This document shows positions 40,841-50,406 of a stretch of 64,000 bases of DNA, piece after piece (the first letter of the stretch is position 1; the number at the start of each line of letters is the position of its first letter). A model generated the notes under the pieces. That model was not told the origin of the DNA, made no database searches, and saw only the letters and a program-made list of their open reading frames with translations. The position numbers and the translations under genes were made by a program. The stretch covers positions 75,883-139,882 of the forward strand of contig CALEFT010000027.1 in assembly GCA_937876985.1 (NCBI GenBank), written 5' to 3'. This DNA is from an uncultured Clostridia bacterium (GTDB taxonomy: Bacteria > Bacillota > Clostridia > Saccharofermentanales > Saccharofermentanaceae).

Positions 40841-41530
40841 ATGCAGTATTACAGATGTAGCAGATGCGGAAGAACAATACAGAGAGATGTAACGATTGTA
40901 AACGGAGTACCTTTGTGTAGAGAATGTGCGGAACAAGCGGGAATCCCTAATTTCACAACATTAATGGATAGCCAGCTTAAGCTTTTTGATAACGAGATTG
41001 CGTCGATGATGCCGATGCTGTCGGGAATCGATTTCTCACCTGCGAAGCAGTCACTAAGATGTCCGAGATGCAACACTTCTCTTACTGAGTATCAGAGCAA
41101 GGGACTTGTCGGTTGCATCGAGTGCTATAACATTTTTGGAGAGTATATTAACCGTGCGATGATGAAGGCACACGGAACGAGCAGCTACAAGGGCAAGGCT
41201 CTTGATGATGACTATGAGAAGCTTTTCGACGCGATTAGTGAGATTGAAGAAAGAGGCGGAATTAGACCAGGCATGAATAGCGACAGCGACAAAGTAAAGG
41301 GTGCGCAGGCAGACGCTACGAGCAAGTCAGAGTCGATAATTGAGGAGAAGGCTTCACAAAAATCCGAATCAGGTGCTTCTAAGGCCAAGCTCGAAAAGCT
41401 CGCGAAGGCAGACCTCGGAATGCTTTCTAACGAAGAACTATCCAAGGCGATTGACCTTGCAGTTGAAGCAGAGGACTATATGCTTGCAGCAAGATTCAGA
41501 GACGAGCTTAAGGGAAGAGGTGAAAACTAA
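40841..41530 (+). CDS. mcsA: McsA, zinc-finger activator of McsB
   Basis: 229 residues. Four Cys pairs (CSRC, CREC, CPRC, CIEC) in the first 100 residues form zinc sites, and a UVR motif (LSKAIDLAVEAEDYMLAARF) lies at the C-terminus. Between them is a Ser/Ala-rich linker. McsA binds and activates the arginine kinase McsB and helps CtsR release. AAGGAGAA precedes the ATG; the stop overlaps mcsB by 1 base. Confidence 0.92.
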   Translation: MQYYRCSRCGRTIQRDVTIVNGVPLCRECAEQAGIPNFTTLMDSQLKLFDNEIASMMPMLSGIDFSPAKQSLRCPRCNTSLTEYQSKGLVGCIECYNIFGEYINRAMMKAHGTSSYKGKALDDDYEKLFDAISEIEERGGIRPGMNSDSDKVKGAQADATSKSESIIEEKASQKSESGASKAKLEKLAKADLGMLSNEELSKAIDLAVEAEDYMLAARFRDELKGRGEN

Positions 41531-42573
41531 TGGAAAACTGGGAAATGAAACAGGGCATAGATCAGGATGTAATCTGGGAGTCAAATGTAGAAATTAGACG
41601 TAACTTACGTGGCTATGAATTTCCTAACAAGATGGACAAAGAAAGCGCAAATAAGGCGATGGAAGACGTATCTAGAGTATGTCAGAACTATGGTTTTACT
41701 TTCTACGATGCAGTGACATTGTCAAGAGAAAGAAGAATGGAGCTTGCCTTTAAGAACCTAATCCCGCTGATTATGGTGAAGGAAATGTATAAGGATCAGG
41801 CTGTACTTCTTAACGACGACGAGGATGTAGCTATACTTGTTAACTTCGAAGATCACGTTACAATTAAGTCCATCGTGCGTGGCTCGGATATGCATATTGC
41901 GCTTAAGAATGCACTTGATGTAGCGAAGATAATTGAGAGAAATCTTGATGTTGCATACTCAGAGAGAATGGGCTATATCACAGCTGATCCACTCAAGTGC
42001 GGACTAGCTATGAGATTAGAATATGTTGCCTTTATTCCTGCAACTGAAATCGGTCTTAACGTAAATAGTTTGTCTAATAGATTAAGTCAATTTGATTGGA
42101 CTGTAGCTAAGGATAATAAGTTCGATAGAAAGAATAGCACATGTTATAGGATTCATAGTGAGAGAACGATGGGTATTTCTGAGATAGAGCTTTTCAATAC
42201 AGCAGTACGCGTAGGAAATAACGTGCTTATGCTAGAGAGAGTTTGCAGAAAGACTTTGTGCGAAAAGAAGCCAGAAGTAGTAGAGGACAATTACTACAGA
42301 CGATACGGCCTATTAAGATATGCGAGAAAGCTAAGCTCTACGGAGGCGTTCGAGGCATTAGCCTGGATTAGACTTGCACAGGATTATATTACCAAAGATG
42401 GCGATGGGGAGATAAATCTTACTTGGGAGATGATAAATAGACTAACAGATTATGTGTATAGATTCAGAATGCCAACAATTAAACTCGAGGATAGGAATAA
42501 CCCAAAGGCGGTAGATATGGATAAGCACAGAGCGACATGGTATCGCGATGTATTGGAAGGAGATGGTAATTAA
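41530..42573 (+). CDS. mcsB: McsB-family protein arginine kinase, divergent active site
   Basis: 347 residues, in the mcsB position and aligning along its length (SNVEIRRNLRGYEFP, NFEDHVTIKSIVRG, AYSERMGYITADP, HSERTMG, YRRYGLLRYARKL). McsB tags Arg residues with phosphate for ClpCP degradation. Several signatures are altered: SSRIRLARN reads SNVEIRRNL, and the phosphagen-kinase loop CPTNVGTGLR reads ADPLKCGLAMR, so the catalytic-loop Cys is gone. It may be a pseudokinase or have changed specificity. Overlaps mcsA and clpC by 1 base each. Confidence 0.88.
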   Translation: MENWEMKQGIDQDVIWESNVEIRRNLRGYEFPNKMDKESANKAMEDVSRVCQNYGFTFYDAVTLSRERRMELAFKNLIPLIMVKEMYKDQAVLLNDDEDVAILVNFEDHVTIKSIVRGSDMHIALKNALDVAKIIERNLDVAYSERMGYITADPLKCGLAMRLEYVAFIPATEIGLNVNSLSNRLSQFDWTVAKDNKFDRKNSTCYRIHSERTMGISEIELFNTAVRVGNNVLMLERVCRKTLCEKKPEVVEDNYYRRYGLLRYARKLSSTEAFEALAWIRLAQDYITKDGDGEINLTWEMINRLTDYVYRFRMPTIKLEDRNNPKAVDMDKHRATWYRDVLEGDGN

Positions 42574-45278
42574 TGAAATTTGGCGAGATTTCACATCAGA
42601 TTATAGTTACAGGAGGAATGTACGCGAAGGCACTAGGCTGCGAGACATATGGAAGTGAATGCCTACTACTCGGTTTATGCGATGTTCCGTCTGACATAAG
42701 TGCGCTTCTTGAAAAGCACAAAGTGACAAAGGAATTAATCCTCGATGCAATACAGAGGGATCTTAATACAGATACAAGCAAGATTAACTTCGAAGAAATT
42801 GCTCTTACGACAATCGACGAGGTACTTAATCGTGCGAGAACGGATACGCGTAAGATTCTTTTCCAATCAGAATTAGTGTCGTCGAGATTGTATAACACAC
42901 CGATTGTAAAGCCGGAAGCTATACTTTGGACAATGTTCAGATTTGACAATTTCAAGAGCTACGATTTGCTGCGCATGTACGCTGACGATATTGATAGCCT
43001 TAAGGGCGATTTGAAGCGTTATATCCAGAGAACAGCTGCGAATAATCCATTTGGAAGAACAGAGGGCTTTATTGAGAATAATCCTCTGGCAGAAATATCT
43101 TCGCGAAGAGAGAAAAGCTCGCTACGTAGAGAAAGATATTTGAACGAACAAAATAGCAAAGAATCTAAGACACCAACTCTAGATTCTTTTGGAAAGAATC
43201 TTACAAAGATGGCAACAAATGGCGAGATTGACCCAGTTGTTGGCCGTGAGGAAGAGATAAATCGCGTGATGCAGATTCTTGCTAGAAGAAAGAAGAACAA
43301 CCCTTGTCTCGTTGGTGAGCCAGGTGTTGGTAAGACTGCAATCGCAGAGGGTATCGCTCTCAAAATCGCAGAGAACGACGTGCCAGAAATCGTTCAGGGC
43401 AAGACAATCTTCCAGATAGAGCTAGGTGGCCTTGTTGCTGGCTCGAAGTACCGCGGCGAATTCGAGGAAAGAATCAAGAACATCCTCGACGAAGCCGCAT
43501 CGAATCCGAACATAATTCTTTTTATTGACGAGATTCATACAATCATTGGCGCAGGCGGCTCAGAGGGCTCCCTCGACGCAGCAAACATCATGAAGCCGAT
43601 GCTTACCAGAGGCGAGTTCCAGCTAATTGGCGCGACAACTCTTGATGAGTACTCCAAGTACATCGAGAAGGATCCAGCGCTTGAGAGAAGATTCCAGAAG
43701 GTTACAGTAAACGAGCCATCGGAGGCAGACTCTATTCTCATCATCAAGGGCCTTCGCGAAAAGTACGAGAAGCATCACAAAATCAAGATTCCTGACGAAG
43801 CAATCGAGCAGGCAGTCTTGCTATCATCTAGATATTTATCTGACCGTTTCTTGCCTGACAAGGCAATTGACCTTATTGACGAGGCCGCAGCTAGAAAGAG
43901 AATCAACTTCGCTTCATTCTCAGAGAAGACATCTCTTAAGGAAGAGCTAGAACAGGTTCTCAAGATGAAGAAAGAAGCTGCCGACAAGATGGAATTCGAG
44001 AGAGCTTCGGAATTACATACTAGAGAGAAGGCAATTATTGCCAGAATCGAAGAGATAGACAAGAACAAGGCGGCTTCAGAGAACGCAGAATATATTGAGA
44101 CATTAAGTGTCGACGATATCGCAGATGTACTTGCAAAATGGTCAGGAATACCAGTAAACAAGATTACAGAAAGCGATACAGAAAGACTTAGAAGCCTATC
44201 GGCAGACCTTAAGGCACGTGTTATTGGACAAGACGAGGCAGTAGAGTCTATTGCTCGTGCAATACAAAGATCACGTCTTGGACTTAAGGACCCGAACAGA
44301 CCTGCTGGCTCGTTCATTTTCCTTGGCACAACCGGTGTCGGTAAGACAGAGCTAGCAAAGGCTCTCGCAGAACAGATGTTCGGCAACGAGAACGCACTTG
44401 TAAGAATCGACATGTCTGAATACATGGAGAAGAATGACGTTACAAAGCTCATTGGTTCTCCTCCAGGCTACGTAGGATATGAAGAGGGCGGACAGCTAAC
44501 AGAGAAGGTGAGAAGACAGCCTTATTCTGTAGTGCTTTTCGATGAGGTTGAGAAAGCGCACCCTGATATATTCAATACGATGCTACAGATTCTTGACGAT
44601 GGTCGTTTGACGGACGGCAAGGGCCGCGTAGTTGACTTCAAGAATACGATTATTATCATGACTTCGAATGTTGGAGCACGTATGCTTACGGCGGACAACC
44701 AAAGAAGAATCGGTTTCTCTTTGTCAGAGGACGATACAGATATGGACGAGAACTCACGTGACAGACTTTATGGCGGCAAGACCTATGATGACGCTAAGAA
44801 GGAAGTTATCGAGGAGCTCAAGAAGACATTTACTCCAGAGTTCTTGAACAGACTCGATGAGATTATTTTCTTCCGCATGCTTGGCCGTGAGTCAATCTTG
44901 AAGATAGTTGACCTACTTACGAAGAGTCTTGGAAAGAGAATCAACGATCTCGGAATTGGAATCAAGCTAACAGACCGCGCGAAGGAGCTTCTCGCGAAGA
45001 AGGGTTACGATCCACAATATGGTGCAAGACCACTTCGTAGAGTTATTCAGCAGATGGTCGAAGATAAGTTCTCGGAGGCTCTCCTTGATGGAATAATCGC
45101 TCCTGGTGATATCGCAATTGTTGACGTTGACGACGAGCTTGCACCTACTTCGATTAGAATTATTCGTGAGAGTAAGAGTGATAGTCTTAGCGATAGCGGA
45201 GATGGCTCCGAGGGCGGTGACAGCAACGGCAGCGGCGATGGTGGTGAGCAAGCTACTAAGCTTGAAGAAACAACATAA
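42573..45278 (+). CDS. clpC: ClpC, AAA+ unfoldase
   Basis: 901 residues. Clp N-domain repeats (1-150), then AAA-1 with GEPGVGKTAIAEG and IILFIDEIHTIIGAGG, a middle domain with a UVR-like stretch (MKKEAADKMEFERASELHTR), AAA-2 with LGTTGVGKTELAKALAE and VVLFDEVEKAHPD, and a C-terminal D2-small domain with YGARPLRRVIQ. ClpC with ClpP degrades misfolded and arginine-phosphorylated proteins. The last 45 residues are a Ser/Gly/Asp-rich tail (SGDGSEGGDSNGSGDGG). Terminator downstream. Confidence 0.95.
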   Translation: MKFGEISHQIIVTGGMYAKALGCETYGSECLLLGLCDVPSDISALLEKHKVTKELILDAIQRDLNTDTSKINFEEIALTTIDEVLNRARTDTRKILFQSELVSSRLYNTPIVKPEAILWTMFRFDNFKSYDLLRMYADDIDSLKGDLKRYIQRTAANNPFGRTEGFIENNPLAEISSRREKSSLRRERYLNEQNSKESKTPTLDSFGKNLTKMATNGEIDPVVGREEEINRVMQILARRKKNNPCLVGEPGVGKTAIAEGIALKIAENDVPEIVQGKTIFQIELGGLVAGSKYRGEFEERIKNILDEAASNPNIILFIDEIHTIIGAGGSEGSLDAANIMKPMLTRGEFQLIGATTLDEYSKYIEKDPALERRFQKVTVNEPSEADSILIIKGLREKYEKHHKIKIPDEAIEQAVLLSSRYLSDRFLPDKAIDLIDEAAARKRINFASFSEKTSLKEELEQVLKMKKEAADKMEFERASELHTREKAIIARIEEIDKNKAASENAEYIETLSVDDIADVLAKWSGIPVNKITESDTERLRSLSADLKARVIGQDEAVESIARAIQRSRLGLKDPNRPAGSFIFLGTTGVGKTELAKALAEQMFGNENALVRIDMSEYMEKNDVTKLIGSPPGYVGYEEGGQLTEKVRRQPYSVVLFDEVEKAHPDIFNTMLQILDDGRLTDGKGRVVDFKNTIIIMTSNVGARMLTADNQRRIGFSLSEDDTDMDENSRDRLYGGKTYDDAKKEVIEELKKTFTPEFLNRLDEIIFFRMLGRESILKIVDLLTKSLGKRINDLGIGIKLTDRAKELLAKKGYDPQYGARPLRRVIQQMVEDKFSEALLDGIIAPGDIAIVDVDDELAPTSIRIIRESKSDSLSDSGDGSEGGDSNGSGDGGEQATKLEETT

Positions 45279-45316
45279 AAACGTAAGATAACGTTTGATA
45301 TAAAGGAACAAAGAAT

Positions 45317-45351
45317 ACCTAATTCGCGATTATGTGGATTAGGTGTTTTTT
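45317..45351 (+). terminator. Terminator after clpC
   Basis: ACCTAAT and ATTAGGT form a stem over a 14-base loop, then G and six T. Confidence 0.75.
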
Positions 45352-45404
45352 GTTGGTTCTTCACGATTTTTGTGGGATTTGATATGTGTAGATGATAGTA
45401 GGTA

Positions 45405-45545
45405 AACTTGGGGTTATCATCAGAAGGTTCACCCAGGAGGCCTCGTTTTGATGAACTTCTTGCTGAACTTGGGGTTATCAGCAGAAGGTTCACCCAGGAA
45501 GCCCCGTTTTGATGAACTTCTTGCTGAAATTGGGGTTATCAGCAC
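45405..45545. repeat. 61-bp tandem repeat, 2.3 copies
   Basis: AACTTGGGGTTATCA begins units at 45405 and 45466 and, as AAATTGGGGTTATCA, at 45527. Unit length is 61; the two full units differ at only a few bases. It lies between convergent clpC and phosphofructokinase terminators and has no clear reading frame. Confidence 0.9.
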
Positions 45546-45555
45546 CAATAAAAAA

Positions 45556-45581
45556 CATGGGACCAGAAAACTAGTCCCATG
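45556..45581 (-). terminator. Terminator for the phosphofructokinase gene
   Basis: CATGGGAC and GTCCCATG stem; on the minus strand followed by TTTTTTATT. Confidence 0.88.
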
Positions 45582-45615
45582 TCAATTAATTTACATAAAT
45601 AGCTAGTTACAAGAA

Positions 45616-47277
45616 TTACTTCTTCTGCTCGAGAGCAAGTGTAACTGTTGTAGCATCACAAACCTCTGTTGGTCCATAGTACTGAATTGCACCTGGATAT
45701 ACGAAGCATGTGTTCTTTGCCCACTCTTCACGGTGTGCCTCGAAGTACTTAAATGGAGCACCATCAAGCTCTACGAGAGCCTTCTTGATAACTGGCTTGT
45801 CCTCACCATGTCTTCTTTCCATGTTCATCATCTTTGTGATTGGCATACCACCAGCAACCCACTCGTTTGCAGGCTGTGAGAGGTTAGAAATCTTAGAAAG
45901 ATATCCGTTGTAACCATACTGAATCAACATGAATGCATTGTATCCAAGTGAGTAGCAGTAGTCGGAATCGAAGTTAGATGGGAATGCACATCTTCCTTCG
46001 TATCCGAGGAAGTGGTGAAGTGCACTGAACTTACCGTTATATGTACCAGCTGCCTTTCTAGCTGCGAGCTTGTCCTTAACAAGTGCAGAGAAGAGCTTTT
46101 CGGACTCGATTAGAGATACCTGTACGTTGCCGTGTGGATCTCTTTCGAGGAAGAGCTGCTGCTGAATAGCCTGTGGAAGAATTGCGAATACTTCCATAGA
46201 CTCCTTTGTCAAACCATTCTCAATGAATGCATACTTCTCGTCCCAGGAAGCAAGTGCATTAAATGCATCAGCCTTGCTACCAGCAAGAAGCTCGTTGATC
46301 TCGTGAATGAGAACTGAGAACTCTGGAACGAACTCTACTACACCCTCTGGGATGATAGCTACACCGAAGTTCATGCCGTTTGCTGCTCTGTCTGCAACAG
46401 AATCTGCAATGTAATCAGCGATTGCAGAAAGAGACATCTTCTTTGCTGCAACTTCCTCAGAAACGAGGCAGATGTTTGGCTGTGTCTGAAGTGCACACTC
46501 AAGAGCAACGTGGGAAGCAGAACGACCCATTACCTTGATGAAGTGCCAATACTTCTTAGCAGAGTTAGCATCTCTCTCGATGTTTCCGATGATCTCGCTA
46601 TATGTCTTTGTTGCTGTATCGAAACCAAATGAGCACTCGATGTCCTCGTTCTTAAGGTCACCGTCGATTGTCTTAGGACAACCAATTACCTGTACGCCTG
46701 TGTCGTGAGCAGCGAAGTACTCAGCGAGAACTGCAGCGTTAGTATTGGAGTCGTCACCACCGATGATTACAAGAGCTGTGATTCCGTGCTTCTTGCAAAC
46801 CTCTGCAACGATAGCAAACTGCTCATTTGTCTCGAGCTTTGTTCTACCAGAACCGATGATGTCAAAACCACCTGTATTTCTAAACTTATTGATGTACTCG
46901 TCGTCAAAGATAATGTAGCTATCCTCGATTAGTCCGCTTGGGCCACCCTTGAATCCGTAAAGAACGTTCTCGGAGTTTGTTGCCTTCAAAGCATCGTACA
47001 AACCGCATACTACGTTGTGTCCACCTGGAGCCTGTCCACCAGAAAGGATTACACCAACAACCTGCTTCTTAGCAGCGGATGTGTTCTGACCCTTCTGGAA
47101 AGTAATCTCCTTCTTACCATAAGTGTTTGGGAACAACGCCTTAATCTTGTCCTGATCAGCAACGCTCTGTGTCTCTGCACCTTCGTTTACGCAGATATCT
47201 GCAATGCCGTTTCTGAGCATTCCAGGAAGCTTTGGAGCGTACTCATATCTAGCCTTCTGTAGTGATGAAATTTCCAT
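45616..47277 (-). CDS. pfp: PPi-dependent 6-phosphofructokinase
   Basis: 553 residues, the long form found in plants, spirochaetes and many anaerobes. VILSGGQAPGGHNVV binds pyrophosphate, GGDDSNTNA has Asp where ATP enzymes have Gly, PKTIDGDLKN has the PPi-specific Lys and catalytic Asp, KVMGRSASHVALE and IPEGVVEFVPE follow. It phosphorylates fructose 6-phosphate reversibly with PPi, saving ATP in fermentative glycolysis. AAGGAG precedes the ATG. Monocistronic, with its own promoter and terminator. Confidence 0.93.
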   Translation of the reverse strand: MEISSLQKARYEYAPKLPGMLRNGIADICVNEGAETQSVADQDKIKALFPNTYGKKEITFQKGQNTSAAKKQVVGVILSGGQAPGGHNVVCGLYDALKATNSENVLYGFKGGPSGLIEDSYIIFDDEYINKFRNTGGFDIIGSGRTKLETNEQFAIVAEVCKKHGITALVIIGGDDSNTNAAVLAEYFAAHDTGVQVIGCPKTIDGDLKNEDIECSFGFDTATKTYSEIIGNIERDANSAKKYWHFIKVMGRSASHVALECALQTQPNICLVSEEVAAKKMSLSAIADYIADSVADRAANGMNFGVAIIPEGVVEFVPEFSVLIHEINELLAGSKADAFNALASWDEKYAFIENGLTKESMEVFAILPQAIQQQLFLERDPHGNVQVSLIESEKLFSALVKDKLAARKAAGTYNGKFSALHHFLGYEGRCAFPSNFDSDYCYSLGYNAFMLIQYGYNGYLSKISNLSQPANEWVAGGMPITKMMNMERRHGEDKPVIKKALVELDGAPFKYFEAHREEWAKNTCFVYPGAIQYYGPTEVCDATTVTLALEQKK

Positions 47278-47320
47278 AACTAAATCTCCTTATCTTAGTT
47301 ATTCTTAGTTAGTCGGAGTT

Positions 47321-47349
47321 ATTCTAATGTATTTCAAACCCAAAGTAAA
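47321..47349 (-). promoter_or_regulatory. Probable promoter of pfp
   Basis: On the minus strand TTTACT, 17 bases, TAGAAT, about 45 bases before the start codon. Confidence 0.45.
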
Positions 47350-47394
47350 CACTAAAGCAGAAAAATCAAAAGTTTTTTCTTATGGAACGCGCCT

Positions 47395-47414
47395 GCTTTT
47401 CGAGCGCGAAAAGC
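47395..47414. repeat. Inverted repeat built on the GCTTTTCG element
   Basis: GCTTTTCG and CGAAAAGC flank AGCG, an 8-bp perfect hairpin in the gap between rpsI and pfp. It contains the element discussed among the findings on both strands and has no T tract, so it is not a standard terminator. Confidence 0.7.
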
Positions 47415-47437
47415 AAAGCCCTCCCACACACAAAGAA

Positions 47438-47467
47438 AAACCCCAGAAACAAATGCTTCTGAGGTTT
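47438..47467 (-). terminator. Terminator of rplM-rpsI
   Basis: On the minus strand AAACCTCAGAAGC pairs with TTTCTGGGGTTT, then TTTTC. Confidence 0.8.
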
Positions 47468-47494
47468 GTAGATTCTTTGTGAATTCTCGATAGA

Positions 47495-47902
47495 TTATCT
47501 CTTTGAGAACTGTGATGCCTTACGAGCCTTCTTGAGACCTGGCTTCTTTCTCTCCTTCATACGTGAATCACGTGTGAGGAAACCAGCTGTCTTAAGTGTA
47601 GCCTTGTAAGCCTCTTCGTCTGCCTGAACGAGTGCTCTAGCGATACCGTGACGGATAGCACCAGCCTGTCCAGAGATACCACCACCGATTGCCTTAGCGA
47701 TAACATCGAACTTAGCGGATGTCTCTGTTGCAGCAAGTGGCTGACGAACGATTAGCTTCAATGTGTCAAGTCCGAAATACTCATCGATGTCCTTGCCATT
47801 GATTGTGATCTTGCCTGTACCAGGAACAAGACGAACGCAAGCTACTGCATTCTTACGACGACCTGTGCCGTAGAAATAAACCTTACTAGCTTTCTTTGCC
47901 AT
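47495..47902 (-). CDS. rpsI: 30S ribosomal protein S9
   Basis: 135 residues. YGTGRRKNAVACVRLVPG at the N-terminus and the basic end RKKPGLKKARKASQFSKR, which contacts P-site tRNA, are diagnostic. Second gene of rplM-rpsI, 19 bases after rplM, with GGAGG before the ATG. Confidence 0.97.
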   Translation of the reverse strand: MAKKASKVYFYGTGRRKNAVACVRLVPGTGKITINGKDIDEYFGLDTLKLIVRQPLAATETSAKFDVIAKAIGGGISGQAGAIRHGIARALVQADEEAYKATLKTAGFLTRDSRMKERKKPGLKKARKASQFSKR

Positions 47903-47921
47903 AATTCAATCTCCCTCCTGA

Positions 47922-48356
47922 TTACTCTTCAAATGTGTAAACTTCTGGCTTCTGTGCAGCGTGCTCGTGCTCGCTACCAGCATATACCTTAAGCTTCTTG
48001 AACATCTGACGGCCAAGTGTGTTCTTTGGGAGCATGCCCTTAACTGCGAGCTCTACAGCCTTCTCAGGATTCTTGCTCATGAGATTTCTGTATGTTGTCT
48101 CCTTAAGACCACCTGCGTAGCCTGTGTGATAACGATACATCTTCTGATCAAGCTTGTTACCTGTGAGCTTAATCTCTGATGCATTAAGTACGATTACATA
48201 GTCACCTGTATCAACATTTGGTGTGTATGTAGGCTTGTGCTTTCCGCGAAGAAGCTTAGCAACCTCAGTAGCGAGACGACCAAGTGTCTTACCAGAAGCA
48301 TCAACTACGAGCCACTTTCTCTCGATTGTAGCTGGTGTAGCAACATAAGTCTTCAT
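47922..48356 (-). CDS. rplM: 50S ribosomal protein L13
   Basis: 144 residues. RKWLVVDASGKTLGRLATEV, GKHKPTYTPNVDTGDYVIVL and MLPKNTLGRQMFKKLKVY are the conserved L13 blocks. AAGGAG precedes the ATG at 48356. It is the first gene of the pair with rpsI, under the promoter at 48405-48433. Confidence 0.97.
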   Translation of the reverse strand: MKTYVATPATIERKWLVVDASGKTLGRLATEVAKLLRGKHKPTYTPNVDTGDYVIVLNASEIKLTGNKLDQKMYRYHTGYAGGLKETTYRNLMSKNPEKAVELAVKGMLPKNTLGRQMFKKLKVYAGSEHEHAAQKPEVYTFEE

Positions 48357-48404
48357 ATATTGGTACTCCTTAAAATTAGAATGCGTGCCTTTTGGCGCTC
48401 GATA

Positions 48405-48433
48405 ATATTACTTCGCCTTCGCGTCTTTGTCAA
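48405..48433 (-). promoter_or_regulatory. Promoter and short leader of rplM-rpsI
   Basis: On the minus strand TTGACA (48428-48433), 17 bases, TAATAT (48405-48410): near consensus. The 40-base leader begins with a small hairpin, GCGCC AAAA GGCACGC, in the position of the L13 autoregulatory leader of other Firmicutes; that identity is inferred. Confidence 0.8.
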
Positions 48434-48591
48434 CACTTTTCTCCAAAAATTTCTAAAATTCGCACAAATGCTCCCAAATCCGCCTTTTTCCTCGCCTATC
48501 CGAAGCTGCGATTTCGCTTAGGATTCTTTTCGCACTCGCCCGAAAAGCCTCGCGCCCGAAGCCTTCCGCCTCCAATAGCCTGTTTTCTCGC

Positions 48592-49293
48592 TTAGTCGTC
48601 AGCTAGCTGCCCCGGTCTTAAATGCGGACGCACGATATCCATAATCTCTGTTAGGCTGTCAACAATCATGTCCGCCTTCGCGATATCCTGTCCGTTCGAA
48701 GTCGGATTATCGTAACCGATTGTGTACATTCCTGCTGCAACGCCTGCGCCAACGCCAGCAGTCGAATCCTCGATTACGAGACAATTTGCTGGAAGCACGC
48801 CCGCCTTTTTTGCCGCGAGCAGATAGATGTCTGGCTCTGGCTTGCCGTGCTCCACCTCAAAGCCCTGAGTAACCTCGCTAATGTATTTGCGAATTCCAAG
48901 GTGATCCATTACCGCCTCGATGAAATCCTCTCTCGACGAAGACGCAATCGCCATATACACGCCGCGCTCGTAAAGTTCTTCCATGAGCTCGATTAGACCA
49001 ACGCTCGGACCAATCCCAGACGTGTCGAGCATCTCGATGATCGTCTCCCACTGCATATTCACGAGCGTATCCACATCCGCGTCGATGTCAAAATCCACGC
49101 GCATCTCGGTCCACATCTCAAGAGAACTCGTGCCAACATACTGCCCTAGCTTAGAGCGGTCAACGTCACGCCCGAACTTGCGGCACACCTCGCTAACCAC
49201 GATGTCATGCAAAGGCTCACTATCAAGCAACACTCCATCCATATCGAAAAGCACTGCGCCAATCTCATTTACTATTGGGTTTTTCTGAATCAT
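48592..49293 (-). CDS. HAD-family phosphatase / phosphomutase-like
   Basis: 233 residues, beta-phosphoglucomutase-like subfamily of haloacid dehalogenase hydrolases. FDMDGVLLDSEP has the nucleophile Asp and the +2 Asp; MAIASSSREDFIEAV is motif II; GKPEPDIYLLAAKK has the Lys; CLVIEDSTAGVGAGVAAGM has the acidic motif IV. Substrate (a sugar phosphate) cannot be read from sequence. ATG 49293 is chosen for GGGAGGA upstream. The 230 bases between this gene and rplM hold no gene. Confidence 0.9.
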   Translation of the reverse strand: MIQKNPIVNEIGAVLFDMDGVLLDSEPLHDIVVSEVCRKFGRDVDRSKLGQYVGTSSLEMWTEMRVDFDIDADVDTLVNMQWETIIEMLDTSGIGPSVGLIELMEELYERGVYMAIASSSREDFIEAVMDHLGIRKYISEVTQGFEVEHGKPEPDIYLLAAKKAGVLPANCLVIEDSTAGVGAGVAAGMYTIGYDNPTSNGQDIAKADMIVDSLTEIMDIVRPHLRPGQLADD

Positions 49294-49406
49294 AAATTCC
49301 TCCCATATCTGCTCGTTCTTACATATCACCCTGCGGCAATTGTGCAAAACTTTTTGTTGGGTTATATTGTAGGTAATAATTATACACCTTATTAGGAGCA
49401 CTCAAA

Positions 49407-50285
49407 ATGTATAGCGAATGTACACTTTGTCCAAGAAAATGCGCTGTCAACCGCCATTTGTCGACTGGTTTTTGCAATAGCCCAGATAGCGCTGTCGTAA
49501 ACTTAGCCAAACTTCATCACGGAGAGGAGCCTATAATCTCTGGTGCACGCGGCAGCGGAACCGTATTCTTTGCTGGCTGCAACCTGCGCTGCGTTTTCTG
49601 CCAGAACCACACAATCTCACGCGACGGCAACCGCGGTCAATCCTATTCCGCCGAAGCTCTGTCAGACCTATACCTAAATCTACAATCCGACGGTGCCCAC
49701 AACATCAATCTTGTTACCCCGATGCATTTTGCTCCAACAATAGCCGAGAGCCTTCGCCTTGCTCACAATAACGGCCTATCAATTCCTGTTGCGGTGAACA
49801 CTGGTGGCTACGACCTCCCAGAAACTATCGAGTTACTACGCGACGAAGTCGACATCTTCATGCCAGATTTCAAATATTGGACAAGTCGCACTGCCTCACG
49901 CTATTCCAATGCACCTAATTACCCAGAAGTTGCCAAAGAAGCCATTTCTAAAATGTTCGACCTAGTAGGCGAGCCCGTCTTAGACTCTGATGGCATGCTT
50001 CAAAAGGGCATAATCGTAAGGCATTTGATGCTTCCGGGGATGCTTTTCGAGACAGGGAAAATACTTGAATACTTGTGCAAAACCTATGGTGACAAAATTT
50101 ACATCAGCCTAATGAGCCAGTACACGCCAATTGCTGGTCTCGATTTGCCAGAGGAACTTCAAAAGCCAGTTCGCGCAAGCTCCTACGAGCGAATGTGCGA
50201 CTTCCTAGCCGACTTAGGCCAAACGCGCGGCTTCACACAGGATTCAGATTCGTGTGGCGATGCGATGATTCCTGATTTTGAGTGA
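49407..50285 (+). CDS. Radical SAM protein, PflA-like (AmmeMemoRadiSam-type)
   Basis: 292 residues. CTLCPRKCAVNR at the N-terminus, then the radical SAM cluster CNLRCVFCQNHTIS (CxxxCxxC, about residue 55), QSDGAHNINLVTPMHFAP, and PVAVNTGGYDLPETI. This is the COG1313 group related to pyruvate formate-lyase activating enzymes; the protein activated is not evident and no glycyl radical enzyme lies nearby. AGGAGC precedes the ATG. Divergent from the HAD gene. Confidence 0.85.
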   Translation: MYSECTLCPRKCAVNRHLSTGFCNSPDSAVVNLAKLHHGEEPIISGARGSGTVFFAGCNLRCVFCQNHTISRDGNRGQSYSAEALSDLYLNLQSDGAHNINLVTPMHFAPTIAESLRLAHNNGLSIPVAVNTGGYDLPETIELLRDEVDIFMPDFKYWTSRTASRYSNAPNYPEVAKEAISKMFDLVGEPVLDSDGMLQKGIIVRHLMLPGMLFETGKILEYLCKTYGDKIYISLMSQYTPIAGLDLPEELQKPVRASSYERMCDFLADLGQTRGFTQDSDSCGDAMIPDFE

Positions 50286-50406
50286 TTTTTATAATAGGAA
50301 GCTCGGTTTTGAGGCCTTGGTAGACAAACCGGTTGACAAAAAGCCAATATTTTCTACCGTTTCTTCTACCGCTCTATTATTTCAATATAGTCATCTTTCA
50401 CCTTGA

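Noticed and set aside
45405..45545. Possible CRISPR array
   Set aside because: Only 2.3 head-to-tail copies of a 61-base unit with no spacers and no cas genes nearby.
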